Part shown: positions 8,368 to 18,022 of the stretch, one piece after another
How the letters are laid out: every line of letters starts with the position of its first letter
Position numbering within the stretch: position 1 is the stretch's first letter
From: an uncultured Eubacteriales bacterium
GTDB lineage: Bacteria > Bacillota > Clostridia > Peptostreptococcales > Anaerovoracaceae
Reading direction: 5' to 3'
Assembly (NCBI GenBank): GCA_910583765.1
Contig: CAJTYS010000009.1
Location: 41,176 to 105,175, forward strand
DNA: 64,000 nt
Program-made: the position numbers and the translations under genes
Notes under the pieces: model-generated
The model's input: the letters and a program-made list of their open reading frames with translations, nothing else
What the model was told of the DNA's origin: nothing
Database searches by the model: none

Positions 8368-11300
8368 TTATTTAAAGTATTTGACGCCGGATTCAAAGAT
8401 TTGCTGGTCTTTGTTTCCGTCCACGTTCTTGTACACGTACTGGCCGATTCGCTCGGAATGTCCCATTTTTCCCAGCACCCGTCCATCCGGTGATGTGATG
8501 GCTTCGATGGCCATGTTGGAGAAATTCGGGTTAAAGGCAATGTCCATGGTCGGCTCTCCGTCAAAGTCCACATACTGCGTAGCGACCTGGCCGTTTTCCA
8601 CGATCCGCTTCATCACGTCATCATTGGCGATAAAACGTCCTTCACCATGGGAAATGGCGATGGTGTGAATGTCACCCACTTCCGCGCCCGCTAGCCAAGG
8701 GGACTTCACAGAAGCCACTCTGGTACGAATCAGGCTGGATTGGTGACGGCCAATCTTGTTGTAAGTCAGAGTCGGGCTGTTTTCATCTGTGTCCACGATC
8801 TTGCCCTCCGGCACCAGTCCCAGTTTGATCAGAGCCTGGAAACCGTTGCAGATTCCCAGCATCAGACCATCTCTGTTTTCCAACAAATCGGTGACAGCCT
8901 CTTTGATGCGAGGGTTACGGAACACGGCTGTGATGAATTTGGCCGAACCGTCTGGTTCGTCGCCGCCGCTGAATCCTCCTGGAAGCATGATGATCTGGCT
9001 TTCTCTGATCTTAGCTTCCAGTTCTTTGATGGAGTCGATCAGCTGATCTTGGGTCATGTTGCGGATAATGTGAATGTCCGCCTGGCCGCCGGCCCGTTCA
9101 AAGGCCCGTTTGGAATCCATTTCGCAGTTTGTTCCCGGGAAGGCTGGGATGAGGATCCTCGGTTTGGCTGTTTTGATGGCTGGCGCTTTGGTGTTTCTCT
9201 CTGTGTAGGAAATCTTGGCCACTTTTTCTGGTCCATTATCCTTGGTCTTCACTGGGAACACGCTTTCCAGCGGTGCCTCCCACTGCCCGATGATATCCGT
9301 CAGGCTCATGGTGATGCCTTTGAGTTTGATCTCGTCTTTATCTGTAGTCTTACCCACTACTCGGTAATCTACGCCTTTCAGTCCTGCCGCCAGATTTTCG
9401 TCAGCGGAAAGTTCCAGCACCATGCCGCCGTAATCCAGGCCGCTGTTTTCTGTTTCCGCTCCATCAACGCCGATCTTGTTGCCCACGGCCATTTTCACCA
9501 GAGTCATGAAGAGGCCGCCTTCGCTGATGGCAGAAGCTGCCAACACTTTTTTCTCTGCCATCAAAGCCCTGACCTTGTCCATGGTCTTTCTGTAAGCGGC
9601 AAAGTCCAGGATGCCGTCTTCATCCCGCTTGGCTGGAAGATACACGATCTGGCTGCCTGTCTGTTTGAATTCTGTGGAAACGATCTGCTCTGCGTCCAAG
9701 GTCGCTACTGCGAAGGAAACCAGAGTCGGAGGCACGTTGATGTCCATGAAGGTTCCCGACATGCTGTCCTTCCCGCCGATGGACGGGATCTCCAGCTCTC
9801 TCTGCACCCGCAGCGCGCCCAGCAGCGCAGCGAACGGTTTGCCCCAGCGTTTCGGATCTTGTCCTAATTTTTCAAAGTATTCCTGGAAGGTCAGGCGGAT
9901 GGTTTTGTAGTCCACGCCCATGGCCACCATTTTGGTCGCGGAATCAATGACCGCGCACATCGCACCATGGAATGGGCTGGCTTTGGCGATCCTTGGGTTG
10001 AAGCCGTACGCCATGAGGGTGGCCGTAGTGGTCTCGCCCTCTGTGACTGGAAGCTTGGCCGCCATGCCCTGGGCCGGGGACAGCTGGTATTTTCCGCCCA
10101 GGGGCATCAGCACCGTGGACGCGCCGATGGTGCTGTCGAACCGCTCGATGAGTCCTTTCTTGCTGCAGCAGTTCAGGTCCCGCAAAGCCTCTTCCGGTGA
10201 AAGGGTCTCTGTGAGCACAGCTGGGTCAAAGCCGCCTTTGACCGTAACCTCTGTCCGCTGTTTGGCGCCATTGGTATCCAGGAAGGCCCTGGATAAATTG
10301 AGGATGCATTTCCCTCGCCAGTACATTTTTACTCTGCCTTCGTCCGTAACCTTTGCTACAGTGGTGGCTTCCAGATTTTCCTCATGGGCGTAAGCAATGA
10401 ATTCCGCTTCTTTGTCTTTTTCCACTACAACGGCCATTCGTTCCTGAGATTCGGAGATCGCCAGTTCCGTGCCATCCAGACCTTCGTATTTTTTCGGCAC
10501 CAGATCCAGGTCAATGTCCAGGCCCTCGGCCAGTTCGCCGATAGCCACGGAAACGCCTCCCGCGCCAAAGTCATTGCAGCGCTTGATGAGGGTGGCCACT
10601 TCTTTTCTGCGGAACATCCTCTGGATATTGCGCTCTACTGGCGGATTTCCCTTTTGCACTTCCGCGCCGCATTCCAGGATGGATTCTTCCGTGTGTTCTT
10701 TGGAAGAGCCTGTGGCTCCGCCGCAGCCGTCTCTGCCTGTGCGTCCGCCTACCAGCACGATCACATCGCCTGGAGTCGGCACTTTGCGGATCACATGGCT
10801 GGCTGGCGCCGCCCCGATAACTGCGCCGATTTCCATTCTCTTTGCCGCATAATCTTCATCGTAAACTTCGTCCACAAGGCCTGTAGCCAGGCCGATCTGG
10901 TTACCGTAAGAGCTGTAGCCGGAAGCCGCGCCCTGGGTGATCTTTCTCTGAGGCAGCTTGCCTGGGATCGTGTCTTCCACCGGTCTTCTCGGGTCCGCCG
11001 CTCCTGTGACCCGCATGGCCTGATACACGTAAACTCTGCCGGAAAGCGGGTCTCTGATCGCGCCGCCCAGACAAGTGGCCGCACCGCCGAATGGCTCGAT
11101 TTCCGTAGGGTGGTTATGGGTCTCGTTTTTGAACATCACCAGCCAGTCTTCGTCTTTTCCGTCTATTTTCGCCTTGACTTTGATGCTGCAGGCGTTGATC
11201 TCTTCCGATTCGTCCAGGTCGTGAAGCACGCCCTTTTTCTTCAAATATTTCGTGCCAATGCTGGCCATATCCATGAGGCAGATGTCTTTTTCCCTGTCCC

Positions 11301-12093
11301 CATAGACGGTTTTGCGCATGTCCAGATATTCCTGGAAGGCTTTTTCCACAATAGCGCCATAAGGTCCCTCTTCAAAATCCACCTGAGAAAGCTGGGTGTT
11401 GAAGGTAGTATGTCGGCAGTGATCGGACCAGTAGGTGTCGATGACTTTCAGTTCTGTAATGGATGGCTCCCGCTTTTCTTCGTCTCGGAAATAATCCTGA
11501 ATCACTTTGATGTCCTCCGGGCTCATGGCGAATTCCATCTCCCGTCGGAACTGTTCCAAGCTCTCCTCTGATTTGGAGGTGAAGCCTTCCATGATCGCCA
11601 CGTCCTCGGGCACAATGGTCTCCATGTCCAGGGTCTGTGGCTTTTCCGCCTGCGCGATCTGGGAGTCCACCGGATTCACGCAGTAGCCCTTGATCTCCTC
11701 CATCTGCTGCGCGGAGATCTCGCCTTCCAGCACAATGACTCTGGCGAATTTCACCACTGCGTCCGCTTCCGCGTTCATCAGCTTGATGCACTGGGCCGCG
11801 GAGTCAGCTCTCTGGTCATATTGTCCCGGCAGGTATTCCACTGAAAAAAAAGTTGCAGAACTCAGCTCCTCCGGCATCTGTTCATCGTAAACAGTGTCAA
11901 TGGCTGGTTCTGCAAATACGGTATATCTGGCTCTTTGATAGGTCGCGTCGTCGATGCCGTCCACGTCATAGCGGTTGAGGACTCGGATGCCCGTCAGCCC
12001 CTCTGCGTGCAGGTTCTGCTGGATATCTTCCAGAAGGCCCTGCGCCTCAACGTCAAATCCTTTCTTTTTTTCAACATATATTCTTCTTACCAT
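8368..12093 (-). CDS. purL: phosphoribosylformylglycinamidine synthase, single-chain
   Basis: Glutamine-dependent FGAM synthase of 1241 residues: N-terminal PurS-like part, two AIR-synthetase-like ATPase halves and a C-terminal glutaminase. The ATPase has TYWSDHCRHTTF, FKNETHNHPTEIEPFGGAAT and GGRTGRDGCGGATGSS. The glutaminase has IPAFPGTNCEMD, the nucleophile Cys in MLGICNGFQALIKLG, and a catalytic His in SHGEGRF. This is the long Firmicutes single-chain type, so separate purS and purQ are not needed. It is the first gene of the minus-strand purine operon. Confidence 0.97.
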   Translation of the reverse strand: MVRRIYVEKKKGFDVEAQGLLEDIQQNLHAEGLTGIRVLNRYDVDGIDDATYQRARYTVFAEPAIDTVYDEQMPEELSSATFFSVEYLPGQYDQRADSAAQCIKLMNAEADAVVKFARVIVLEGEISAQQMEEIKGYCVNPVDSQIAQAEKPQTLDMETIVPEDVAIMEGFTSKSEESLEQFRREMEFAMSPEDIKVIQDYFRDEEKREPSITELKVIDTYWSDHCRHTTFNTQLSQVDFEEGPYGAIVEKAFQEYLDMRKTVYGDREKDICLMDMASIGTKYLKKKGVLHDLDESEEINACSIKVKAKIDGKDEDWLVMFKNETHNHPTEIEPFGGAATCLGGAIRDPLSGRVYVYQAMRVTGAADPRRPVEDTIPGKLPQRKITQGAASGYSSYGNQIGLATGLVDEVYDEDYAAKRMEIGAVIGAAPASHVIRKVPTPGDVIVLVGGRTGRDGCGGATGSSKEHTEESILECGAEVQKGNPPVERNIQRMFRRKEVATLIKRCNDFGAGGVSVAIGELAEGLDIDLDLVPKKYEGLDGTELAISESQERMAVVVEKDKEAEFIAYAHEENLEATTVAKVTDEGRVKMYWRGKCILNLSRAFLDTNGAKQRTEVTVKGGFDPAVLTETLSPEEALRDLNCCSKKGLIERFDSTIGASTVLMPLGGKYQLSPAQGMAAKLPVTEGETTTATLMAYGFNPRIAKASPFHGAMCAVIDSATKMVAMGVDYKTIRLTFQEYFEKLGQDPKRWGKPFAALLGALRVQRELEIPSIGGKDSMSGTFMDINVPPTLVSFAVATLDAEQIVSTEFKQTGSQIVYLPAKRDEDGILDFAAYRKTMDKVRALMAEKKVLAASAISEGGLFMTLVKMAVGNKIGVDGAETENSGLDYGGMVLELSADENLAAGLKGVDYRVVGKTTDKDEIKLKGITMSLTDIIGQWEAPLESVFPVKTKDNGPEKVAKISYTERNTKAPAIKTAKPRILIPAFPGTNCEMDSKRAFERAGGQADIHIIRNMTQDQLIDSIKELEAKIRESQIIMLPGGFSGGDEPDGSAKFITAVFRNPRIKEAVTDLLENRDGLMLGICNGFQALIKLGLVPEGKIVDTDENSPTLTYNKIGRHQSSLIRTRVASVKSPWLAGAEVGDIHTIAISHGEGRFIANDDVMKRIVENGQVATQYVDFDGEPTMDIAFNPNFSNMAIEAITSPDGRVLGKMGHSERIGQYVYKNVDGNKDQQIFESGVKYFK

Positions 12094-12171
12094 GTTCTTC
12101 GCCCTCTCTTATGTTTTTCAGCTAAAGCGGGTGCTCTTGCTGTTTCTCAGACTTCATGTCACTATTCAATA

Positions 12172-12200
12172 ATTTTAGCATTTTTTAGTGGTCTGTTCAA
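12172..12200 (-). promoter_or_regulatory. predicted sigma-A promoter of the purine operon
   Basis: On the minus strand TTGAAC and TAAAAT are separated by exactly 17 bp, about 80 bp upstream of the purL start. No purine riboswitch core was recognised between them and purL, so control, if any, is by another means. Confidence 0.6.
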
Positions 12201-12524
12201 TGTGGAAAGGGAGAAAAGTTGAAGAAATTCTTTTGGGTGGAAGGAAACCCGGGCCTGCCTGCTGTTTGTCAGCGATTAGTTCTTTGGGATTCGCAGGGGG
12301 TCGAGGAATTAGCAAGGGATCAAGCCTGCTGTCATGCCGAGTATCTTCACTTTTGCAGCCAAATTGGTTTTTGGAGGTGATTTGGCTATAAAAATTCGTA
12401 ATTTGGCTATAACAATCAATTTCCGCAAAGCGCATATAAGCAAAACCTATAGAATCCTATATAATAAGGAAGACAAATTACCGCTTTATGTGGTAAAATG
12501 GATAGGAATGGGAGGGATCACAAG
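12201..12524. other. intergenic region with TTGGCTATA repeats
   Basis: Divergent intergenic stretch between purL and the membrane protein gene. Two direct TTTGGCTATA/ATTTGGCTATA motifs at 12381-12410 resemble the TAGCCAA/TTGGCTA elements at 30792 and 32549. An AT-rich segment with TATAAT near 12460-12470 could be the plus-strand promoter. I see no convincing gene in the rest. Confidence 0.4.
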
Positions 12525-13412
12525 ATGAAAGTATTCAAAGTTTTAGTGGCGCTGGTTTTATCCTTTGCCCTTTTATGCGCGCAGGGGCTGCTGATGGGCG
12601 GGTTCGCCTGCGATAAATCATTTTCCCCCAAAGCCGTGACAAAGGCTGTACAGGAAACAAATTTCACACAGGAGCTGTACCAGCAAACTCTGAAAAATTC
12701 TAATGCCAAGTCTAACGAGCAAGTTCAAGAGTTTCTCCAGCAAGCGTTGAAAACGGACACTGCTTCTCAACTGGTAGGCCAGTACGCATCCTCTGCCATT
12801 GGCTCGGTGTTGTATGGTCAGGAATTTACTCGGTTCACGAAAAAGGATCTGATGGATCTGACCAGTGACAGCCTGGAAGAATTGGACAAGTCCACAGGAG
12901 GCATGCTCACAGATGAGCAGAAACAGGCGGCCATGGGCTATGTGCGGGCCAATGGAAACGCTCTTGTGGAAGAAATCAACAAGACTTTGCCAGTTCTGGA
13001 GCAGACGGCGGCTTTGGACAGCGAGGAAACAGCGGCGATCGCCAAGGCGCAGCGGCTTCTCAGCGCTCCGGTGCGCGCTGCCCTAGGTGGTGCATGCCTG
13101 ATTTTAGGCATCATGCTCATCGCTTTGTTTTGGAGAAGCAGATTGGGTTTCCTCTGGTGGGCGGCCATCAGCGTCCTTCTTGGCGCAGTGTTCCTGTTCC
13201 TGGGGACTTCCAGCGATTTTCTCACCAGTTACATTCAGGATTCCGGTGAGGGCACGACCTTTGCACTGCTTTTGACCGGTATGTTCAGCCAAGGAATGAC
13301 CCTGGTGGGCTATGTCTCCCTGGGCCTGGCTTTATTCTTGGCGCTGCTATGTCTGATCGGGCGCAAACTGGCCTCCAGAGCTGCCCGAAAATATGAATAT
13401 GAAGAAGGCTGA
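12525..13412 (+). CDS. membrane protein of unknown function
   Basis: Not recognised. The 295-residue protein has an N-terminal hydrophobic segment (VLVALVLSFALLCAQGLLMGG) and an exported, polar ~150-residue middle rich in Gln/Thr/Ser. Three to four C-terminal transmembrane helices follow from about residue 185 (ALGGACLILGIMLIALFW, WWAAISVLLGAVFLFLG, GMTLVGYVSLGLALFLALL) and the tail is basic. The start at 12525 is chosen because GGAGGG lies 8 bases upstream; an upstream in-frame ATG at 12498 has none. It stands alone, with a bidirectional terminator behind it. Confidence 0.75.
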   Translation: MKVFKVLVALVLSFALLCAQGLLMGGFACDKSFSPKAVTKAVQETNFTQELYQQTLKNSNAKSNEQVQEFLQQALKTDTASQLVGQYASSAIGSVLYGQEFTRFTKKDLMDLTSDSLEELDKSTGGMLTDEQKQAAMGYVRANGNALVEEINKTLPVLEQTAALDSEETAAIAKAQRLLSAPVRAALGGACLILGIMLIALFWRSRLGFLWWAAISVLLGAVFLFLGTSSDFLTSYIQDSGEGTTFALLLTGMFSQGMTLVGYVSLGLALFLALLCLIGRKLASRAARKYEYEEG

Positions 13413-13413
13413 C

Positions 13414-13440
13414 GCTGCCGGCGATATTTCCTACATAATA
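13414..13440. repeat. partial copy of the dispersed repeat
   Basis: The motif GGCGATATTTCCTACA matches the right half of the repeat at 51300-51385 and again sits just before a terminator. Confidence 0.45.
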
Positions 13441-13452
13441 TATAACAAGAAA

Positions 13453-13505
13453 AAAGAACGCATACGCATCCAAATTCTCGGATCCGTGTGCGTTCTTTAT
13501 TTTTT
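13453..13505. terminator. bidirectional terminator
   Basis: A 14-bp near-perfect stem (AAAGAACGCA and ACG pairing with CGT and TGCGTTCTTT) with an 18-nt loop is followed on the plus strand by ATTTTTT, and on the minus strand by another T tract. It separates two convergent genes. Confidence 0.85.
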
Positions 13506-13546
13506 AAGAAACCGCCCTTTATCCTTTTCCAGGGCTTTCACCTATT

Positions 13547-13945
13547 TTAGGACGGATTGTGCCGCAGCCTTAGATCAGGCAGTGTGTCCAGCAGGGAAAG
13601 CACATCCAGCAAGTCATCGCAAAGCATGTTCAGGATATACCGCACGCAGGATTCGCGCACAGTTTCGTCCAGCGAGTATTCATCGTCTGACAGCAATGTG
13701 CTCAATTTGTACAGCTGCATCAGCTTTGCGGCATAGTAGTCCTTGTTTTTCAAGACCGACACCTTGCGCCGCAGCGCGCCTGCCACGATCCGCTCCATGA
13801 ATTGAGGGGAGTCGGGACCAAATTCCGGCTCCGGGAACTCCATGTCTTCCAGTTCCTTCTCGATTTCTTCTGTGCGAACGAACAACGCTTCCTCGTATTC
13901 CGTAAGGATCCTTTCTATATCCATCGATGTCAAATTCTTTTCCAT
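13547..13945 (-). CDS. hypothetical protein, 132 residues
   Basis: Not recognised. The protein is acidic in its N-terminal half (TEYEEALFVRTEEIEKELEDME, likely helical) and leucine/aspartate-rich at the C-terminus (LCDDLLDVLSLLDTLPDL). No signal peptide or membrane segment. The first ATG has an AGGAGA ribosome site. It is probably cytosolic. Convergent with the membrane protein gene and downstream of the carbon-nitrogen hydrolase. Confidence 0.65.
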   Translation of the reverse strand: MEKNLTSMDIERILTEYEEALFVRTEEIEKELEDMEFPEPEFGPDSPQFMERIVAGALRRKVSVLKNKDYYAAKLMQLYKLSTLLSDDEYSLDETVRESCVRYILNMLCDDLLDVLSLLDTLPDLRLRHNPS

Positions 13946-14088
13946 AAAAATCTCCTCTTACTTCTACACCTTTCACCACAACTTATTCTTTCACAGAAAT
14001 TTGCTTTTACACGATGATATCACAGATTCACTGGAAAAGAAAGAGAATTGTTCCTCAAAATCCCCGAGATCAGCGCCGGCAGCCTCAT

Positions 14089-14982
14089 TTACAGAAATTT
14101 TTTGTACAATTCCGGTCTGTAATCCGGTTCTCCAGTGAACTGACTGGTTTTGGCCAATCTCCTGGTGGCCAGGGAAAGGTCAATGGTTTCCATGCGGATG
14201 CCCTCCTGTACGTCATCCTTGTCCCCTGCGTAATAGGTCAGGTTGGTTTCAAAGAACGGCGTGATCCTTGGGCCGATGACGCAGCTGCCGCCGCCAAAAT
14301 AATTGACCTGATCCATGCCAGTGAGGTTGGCGCTGGCAATGAAGATGGTGTTGCACAAAACGCCGTATTCCAAAGTCGGCGCGTAGTAATCAATGAATGC
14401 CTGACGGCTGCCTTCTTTCGGAATCTCTTCGATGACCGCGGTCGGATTCAGGTAAAGCCGAGAACCCTTGTGTACGTAATGCCGCATCAGCTCTGGGAAC
14501 TGGTAAGTGTCAAAACAGATGCCCACGGAAATCGGTCCCCATGGCGTGTCGAACATGAACGGGTCATCGCCCTTCTTGCACCAAATGCTCTCAGTTTCAA
14601 AGGGATGCATCTTTTGATAGGCGCCGATCACGCCTTCCGGTCCAATGGCCACAGCGGAGTTGTATAACGTCGCGTCCGGCGCGTCTTCCTTTTTTTCCGC
14701 CATTCCAAAGACAATATAAATGTTTTTCTCTTTTGCCACTTTCGCGAGAGCCGCGCAGGATGGCCCCTGAATCGTTTCCGCGGTAGCGATCTTCTCCGCC
14801 TGGGAAACCGCTTCATCTACGTAATAATCGTATCCATACAGGCAGAGTTCGGGGAACAAAACCAGGTTCGCTCCTCTGTTCGCCGCTGCCTCTGTAAAGC
14901 CGCACATTCTCGAAAGGTTGTTGTCTTTGTTCGCTGCGTCCACTTTAAAATTCACGACAGCTACTGTGATAATATCTCTCAT
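14089..14982 (-). CDS. carbon-nitrogen hydrolase (nitrilase superfamily)
   Basis: Nitrilase-superfamily amidohydrolase of 297 residues. The catalytic Glu-Lys-Cys triad is visible: E in LVLFPELCLYGYDYY, K in YQKMHPFETE and C in SVGICFDTYQFPELMR. Members hydrolyse amides, carbamoyl groups or nitriles. The substrate cannot be deduced here, and the gene has no pathway neighbours. AGGAGAAA precedes the ATG. It appears monocistronic. Confidence 0.9.
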   Translation of the reverse strand: MRDIITVAVVNFKVDAANKDNNLSRMCGFTEAAANRGANLVLFPELCLYGYDYYVDEAVSQAEKIATAETIQGPSCAALAKVAKEKNIYIVFGMAEKKEDAPDATLYNSAVAIGPEGVIGAYQKMHPFETESIWCKKGDDPFMFDTPWGPISVGICFDTYQFPELMRHYVHKGSRLYLNPTAVIEEIPKEGSRQAFIDYYAPTLEYGVLCNTIFIASANLTGMDQVNYFGGGSCVIGPRITPFFETNLTYYAGDKDDVQEGIRMETIDLSLATRRLAKTSQFTGEPDYRPELYKKFL

Positions 14983-15221
14983 GATTTTTCTCCTTTGTCC
15001 TTTACTTGTGATAAAATGTTTGGCTTGCTTGTTGATAAATCATCTCTATTGTACTGCGCCGTGAATTCTTTGTCAAACTGTCCTCGCCCTACTTTTCAAA
15101 AGAATTTGGGTTTTTTCAGCCATTTCTAAAAGTACAAAGTCAATTTCGGGAAACGCGCCTGAAAATCGCGCTTCTATATAATAAACGTTTGCCAGGCATG
15201 AAATAGGCAAGTTTTTCAAAA

Positions 15222-15255
15222 AAAATTTACGGAAATTTTTTTATCCGTAAATTTT
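15222..15255 (-). terminator. terminator of the AAA/PD-(D/E)XK gene
   Basis: A perfect 12-bp stem AAAATTTACGGA/TCCGTAAATTTT with a 10-nt loop lies 20 bp past the stop at 15276 on the minus strand. The rest of 14983-15221 holds the upstream region of the hydrolase and no gene that I can see. Confidence 0.75.
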
Positions 15256-15275
15256 CAGCGTGAATCTCATGGAAA

Positions 15276-16880
15276 TTATTCACCGCAAGCTTCTTTTCGT
15301 AGAACTTCCACCTTGCAGCTGTGTTTTTTGGTTTTCGGTTCATAGCCGATCCCCACCAGCAGAACCCGTCCGGTATATCGTGTGTCCTTGGTGAAGTTCA
15401 GCGCATACTGCTTTTCTTTGATCTGCTGGATGGCCGCTTCTGGCCCCGCGCCTGTTTTCAGTTCTAACACAAGGCAATCCCTGCCTTGCTTGTAAGGATA
15501 AAAGATAAAATCCGCGAACCCTTTGCCAGCCTTTTCTTCCCGCTTCACATGATATTTATCTCGTGCCGCAAGGTAAACTAAATTCACGACTGCCGCGAGT
15601 TCCACTTCGCTGTTGCATCGCAGGATTGGACTTTCCGTATTGTGGGCCAGCTCCATGATTTCCGCCATCGTGTCCGTATCGCCTGCCAATGTTGCCTTCA
15701 GCATGGTTTCCGAACGCTGTGCCAACTGATGCACATAGCCCAATTCCTGTTTTTCCATGAGCAGCTCGTCGAATTTATCCATCAATTCCTTGTTTGGGAT
15801 CAGGACTTCTCCATCGCAGTAAGTCAGCAGGCCGTAAACCACCATGGCCGAATAGATTTGGTTCTTTGTATTCAGCTCCTGTGCGGTAGCCGCGTATTCC
15901 TGCGCCTTGGCAGGGATCCGTTCCCCGGAAACCATCAGGGCCATGTCTTCCCGCACATCATCCGTGTTATTTTTGATGTAATGAAAGACTTCATCATATG
16001 GGCCGGAGCTAGTCCAATAGTTTCCCAATTGATTGTTGATCAATGCGCAGACAACGGACCGAGGATTATAAAGACGCTCGTCCAGCGCATTGTAATAACC
16101 ATCGTACCAAAGCCGCAGCTCTTGTCTTGTGAACGCCGCTTTTTCCGTGTTTTCCCGGTAGATTTCATACAGTCGATCCACCTCTTGGTCAGAAAAGCCA
16201 AAATACCCGCTGAACCTTTTGCTCCCGATCATGCTGTATTCCATGAACATATTCAACTCGGAACCGCTGGAATATTTGGCAATGGGCAGCACTCCCGTCA
16301 TATAGGCCAGATCCACATACGCCTGGTCTTTTAATAGATTCTTCAGAAACAGCAAATGGTCGTTCTTGTCTTGTTCTGTCATGAAACTCATATGAAATAC
16401 TGCGTCCCATTCATCCAAAACAAAGAAAAAGGTCTGTCCGGTTTTTTCCAAAGCATCCCATGGCGACTCGCTTTGTTTGAGTTGTGTTTCTGGAAAATAG
16501 TGCTCGATGTCCTCTAAGATGCCGTCTCGTATGGCTACCATATATTGATGATAACTCTTGCAATCCAGAGGCGTTCTGCTGAAATCAATGTAGAGCACAT
16601 GATGCTTGTTCAGGTGCTCTTGATATTTCGCTGATTTTGAAATTTCCAGTTGATCGAAAATTTCGTGGCTATCACAGGCATCGCCAAAGTAAGCGGCGAC
16701 CATGTTGGCCATGACGCTTTTTCCAAACCTGCGAGGTCTTGTGAAACAGAGCCATCTATTGCTTTGTCCAATGGATGGCAGCAATTCTTCAAGCATTTTT
16801 GTCTTATCAACAAAAAAGGTATCTTTTACCATTCGCTGATAATTCAAATACGCATTGCTGTTGTTCAAAAATTTCCCCAT
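15276..16880 (-). CDS. AAA-ATPase-like/PD-(D/E)XK nuclease-like protein
   Basis: A 534-residue two-domain protein. The AAA-ATPase-like domain (PF09820 type) begins near the N-terminus with NSNAYLNYQRMVKDTFFVDKT and contains the P-loop variant CFTRPRRFGKS and a Walker-B-like FFFVLDEWDAVFH. The C-terminal PD-(D/E)XK-like domain has GFADFIFYP, then LVLELKTG and an AIQQIKEKQYA helix. The family is widespread in gut anaerobes in many paralogs; its function is not proven. Three other copies occur in this window (1, 34197 and 47514), and this one is closer to 34197 than to 47514. Confidence 0.9.
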   Translation of the reverse strand: MGKFLNNSNAYLNYQRMVKDTFFVDKTKMLEELLPSIGQSNRWLCFTRPRRFGKSVMANMVAAYFGDACDSHEIFDQLEISKSAKYQEHLNKHHVLYIDFSRTPLDCKSYHQYMVAIRDGILEDIEHYFPETQLKQSESPWDALEKTGQTFFFVLDEWDAVFHMSFMTEQDKNDHLLFLKNLLKDQAYVDLAYMTGVLPIAKYSSGSELNMFMEYSMIGSKRFSGYFGFSDQEVDRLYEIYRENTEKAAFTRQELRLWYDGYYNALDERLYNPRSVVCALINNQLGNYWTSSGPYDEVFHYIKNNTDDVREDMALMVSGERIPAKAQEYAATAQELNTKNQIYSAMVVYGLLTYCDGEVLIPNKELMDKFDELLMEKQELGYVHQLAQRSETMLKATLAGDTDTMAEIMELAHNTESPILRCNSEVELAAVVNLVYLAARDKYHVKREEKAGKGFADFIFYPYKQGRDCLVLELKTGAGPEAAIQQIKEKQYALNFTKDTRYTGRVLLVGIGYEPKTKKHSCKVEVLRKEACGE

Positions 16881-16975
16881 GACACGCCTCCTGCTTTCTA
16901 AATTCCCATTCCTTTTCTCAAAAGTGTATCATGGGAGTCCTCCTTTTTCAAGTGCTCCTGACATGGGGCTTTTTC

Positions 16976-18016
16976 TCAATACTGCTTTACCAGCCATTTG
17001 CCCATTTTGGACAGATCGGACTTCTGGAACCCGCCGGTCCGTTTGCAGGAAGGCTTTAGCAGGGACGCGGCTTCCGGCTTGTTGCTCAGGCTCCAGCACA
17101 CGTAGCCAATCTTGTGCTTTCGCAGCAGTTTCAGCCATTCCTGCGCGGATTTGAAATCATAGGCTCCGTTGCCGCTGGCTTCGCAGGCGCTGAATTCCGT
17201 GGAAATGATAGGCAGCTTGTTGTCGATGGCTGTCTGGACTTTCTGGCGATAGCTGTCTTTGTGAGTGGCAGCGTAAAAGTGAACCGCGTACATGATGTTG
17301 CGATAGCCTTTCAGCGGAGAGCTGGCTGCGATGTCCACGTCCTGGCTCCAGTTGGGCGTGCCCACGATGATGATCGCACTTTTGCTATTTTTGCGAATCA
17401 CCGGAATCACCGCTTTGGCGTAGCTCTTGATGGCGGCCCAGCTGGTCCCGCCGTTTGGTTCGTTGCAGATCTCGTACAGCACATTGCTGTATTTTTTGTA
17501 CTTTTTCGATACGGTCTTGAAGAAAGACTTTGCCGCCTTTTGATGCTTTTTCGGGTTTTGGTCATTTAACACATGCCAGTCGATGATCACGTACATGCCC
17601 AACTTTTTCGCCGCTTTCACTCCAGTGTCGATGGTTTTCAGCAGCTGCTTTCTGCTGGCCGGATCCGTCACGCAATACCCGTTGTATTCCTCTGTGTACA
17701 TGGCGATGCGGAAACAGTTGACGCCCCATTTGTCCCGCAGCGTTTTCAGTGCGGCTTCGTTGACAAAAGGCTGCCCCACGTCCCAGTTGATCCCGTGGGA
17801 AGAAACGCCCTGCAGCTGGACGGGCTTTCCCTTTTTGTTCACCAGCTTCGTCCCCTTGACTTTCAGTTTGCCGTTTTTGCTCACTGGTGTTCCGTATTTT
17901 ACCGTGCTTCCACTAGCATCTTTGGCTGCCGCCTTGGCCTGGATGGCTCCCCATGGCTGGAAAATCAGAGTCATGAGCAGGCATGTGATCAGGCCCGTGG
18001 TGATGATTCGTTTCAT
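16976..18016 (-). CDS. secreted glycoside hydrolase family 5 protein (endoglucanase-like)
   Basis: A 346-residue exported GH5 enzyme. The signal peptide ends near AIQAKAAA (about residue 30), followed by a Lys-rich linker. The catalytic barrel begins at KLVNKKGKPVQLQGVSSHG. The acid/base Glu is about residue 186 in YEICNEPNGG and the nucleophile about residue 274 in PIISTEFSACE, with VIIDWHVLND and YAVHFYAATH between. This is the classic GH5 cellulase pattern; the exact substrate (cellulose, mannan or another beta-glucan) is not decidable. No carbohydrate-binding module is seen. It starts 7 bp after an anti-sigma gene, so it is probably an output of ECF module A. Confidence 0.92.
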   Translation of the reverse strand: MKRIITTGLITCLLMTLIFQPWGAIQAKAAAKDASGSTVKYGTPVSKNGKLKVKGTKLVNKKGKPVQLQGVSSHGINWDVGQPFVNEAALKTLRDKWGVNCFRIAMYTEEYNGYCVTDPASRKQLLKTIDTGVKAAKKLGMYVIIDWHVLNDQNPKKHQKAAKSFFKTVSKKYKKYSNVLYEICNEPNGGTSWAAIKSYAKAVIPVIRKNSKSAIIIVGTPNWSQDVDIAASSPLKGYRNIMYAVHFYAATHKDSYRQKVQTAIDNKLPIISTEFSACEASGNGAYDFKSAQEWLKLLRKHKIGYVCWSLSNKPEAASLLKPSCKRTGGFQKSDLSKMGKWLVKQY

Positions 18017-18022
18017 TCGCGT

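Noticed and set aside
680..12000. Many long plus-strand frames opposite the purine genes
   Set aside because: They are antisense shadows of strongly conserved enzymes, with no ribosome sites or recognisable domains.
12094..12260. Purine riboswitch in front of purL
   Set aside because: I looked for the three-way junction core and conserved loop bases and did not find them; the leader is about 80 nt only.
12175..12435. An 86-codon minus-strand frame upstream of purL
   Set aside because: It covers the predicted purine-operon promoter and the repeat motifs, with no ribosome site or protein character.
15163..15195. Type-A-like -10 box (GCTTCTATATAA) on the plus strand
   Set aside because: No TGCAAC box at the right distance and no plus-strand gene downstream.
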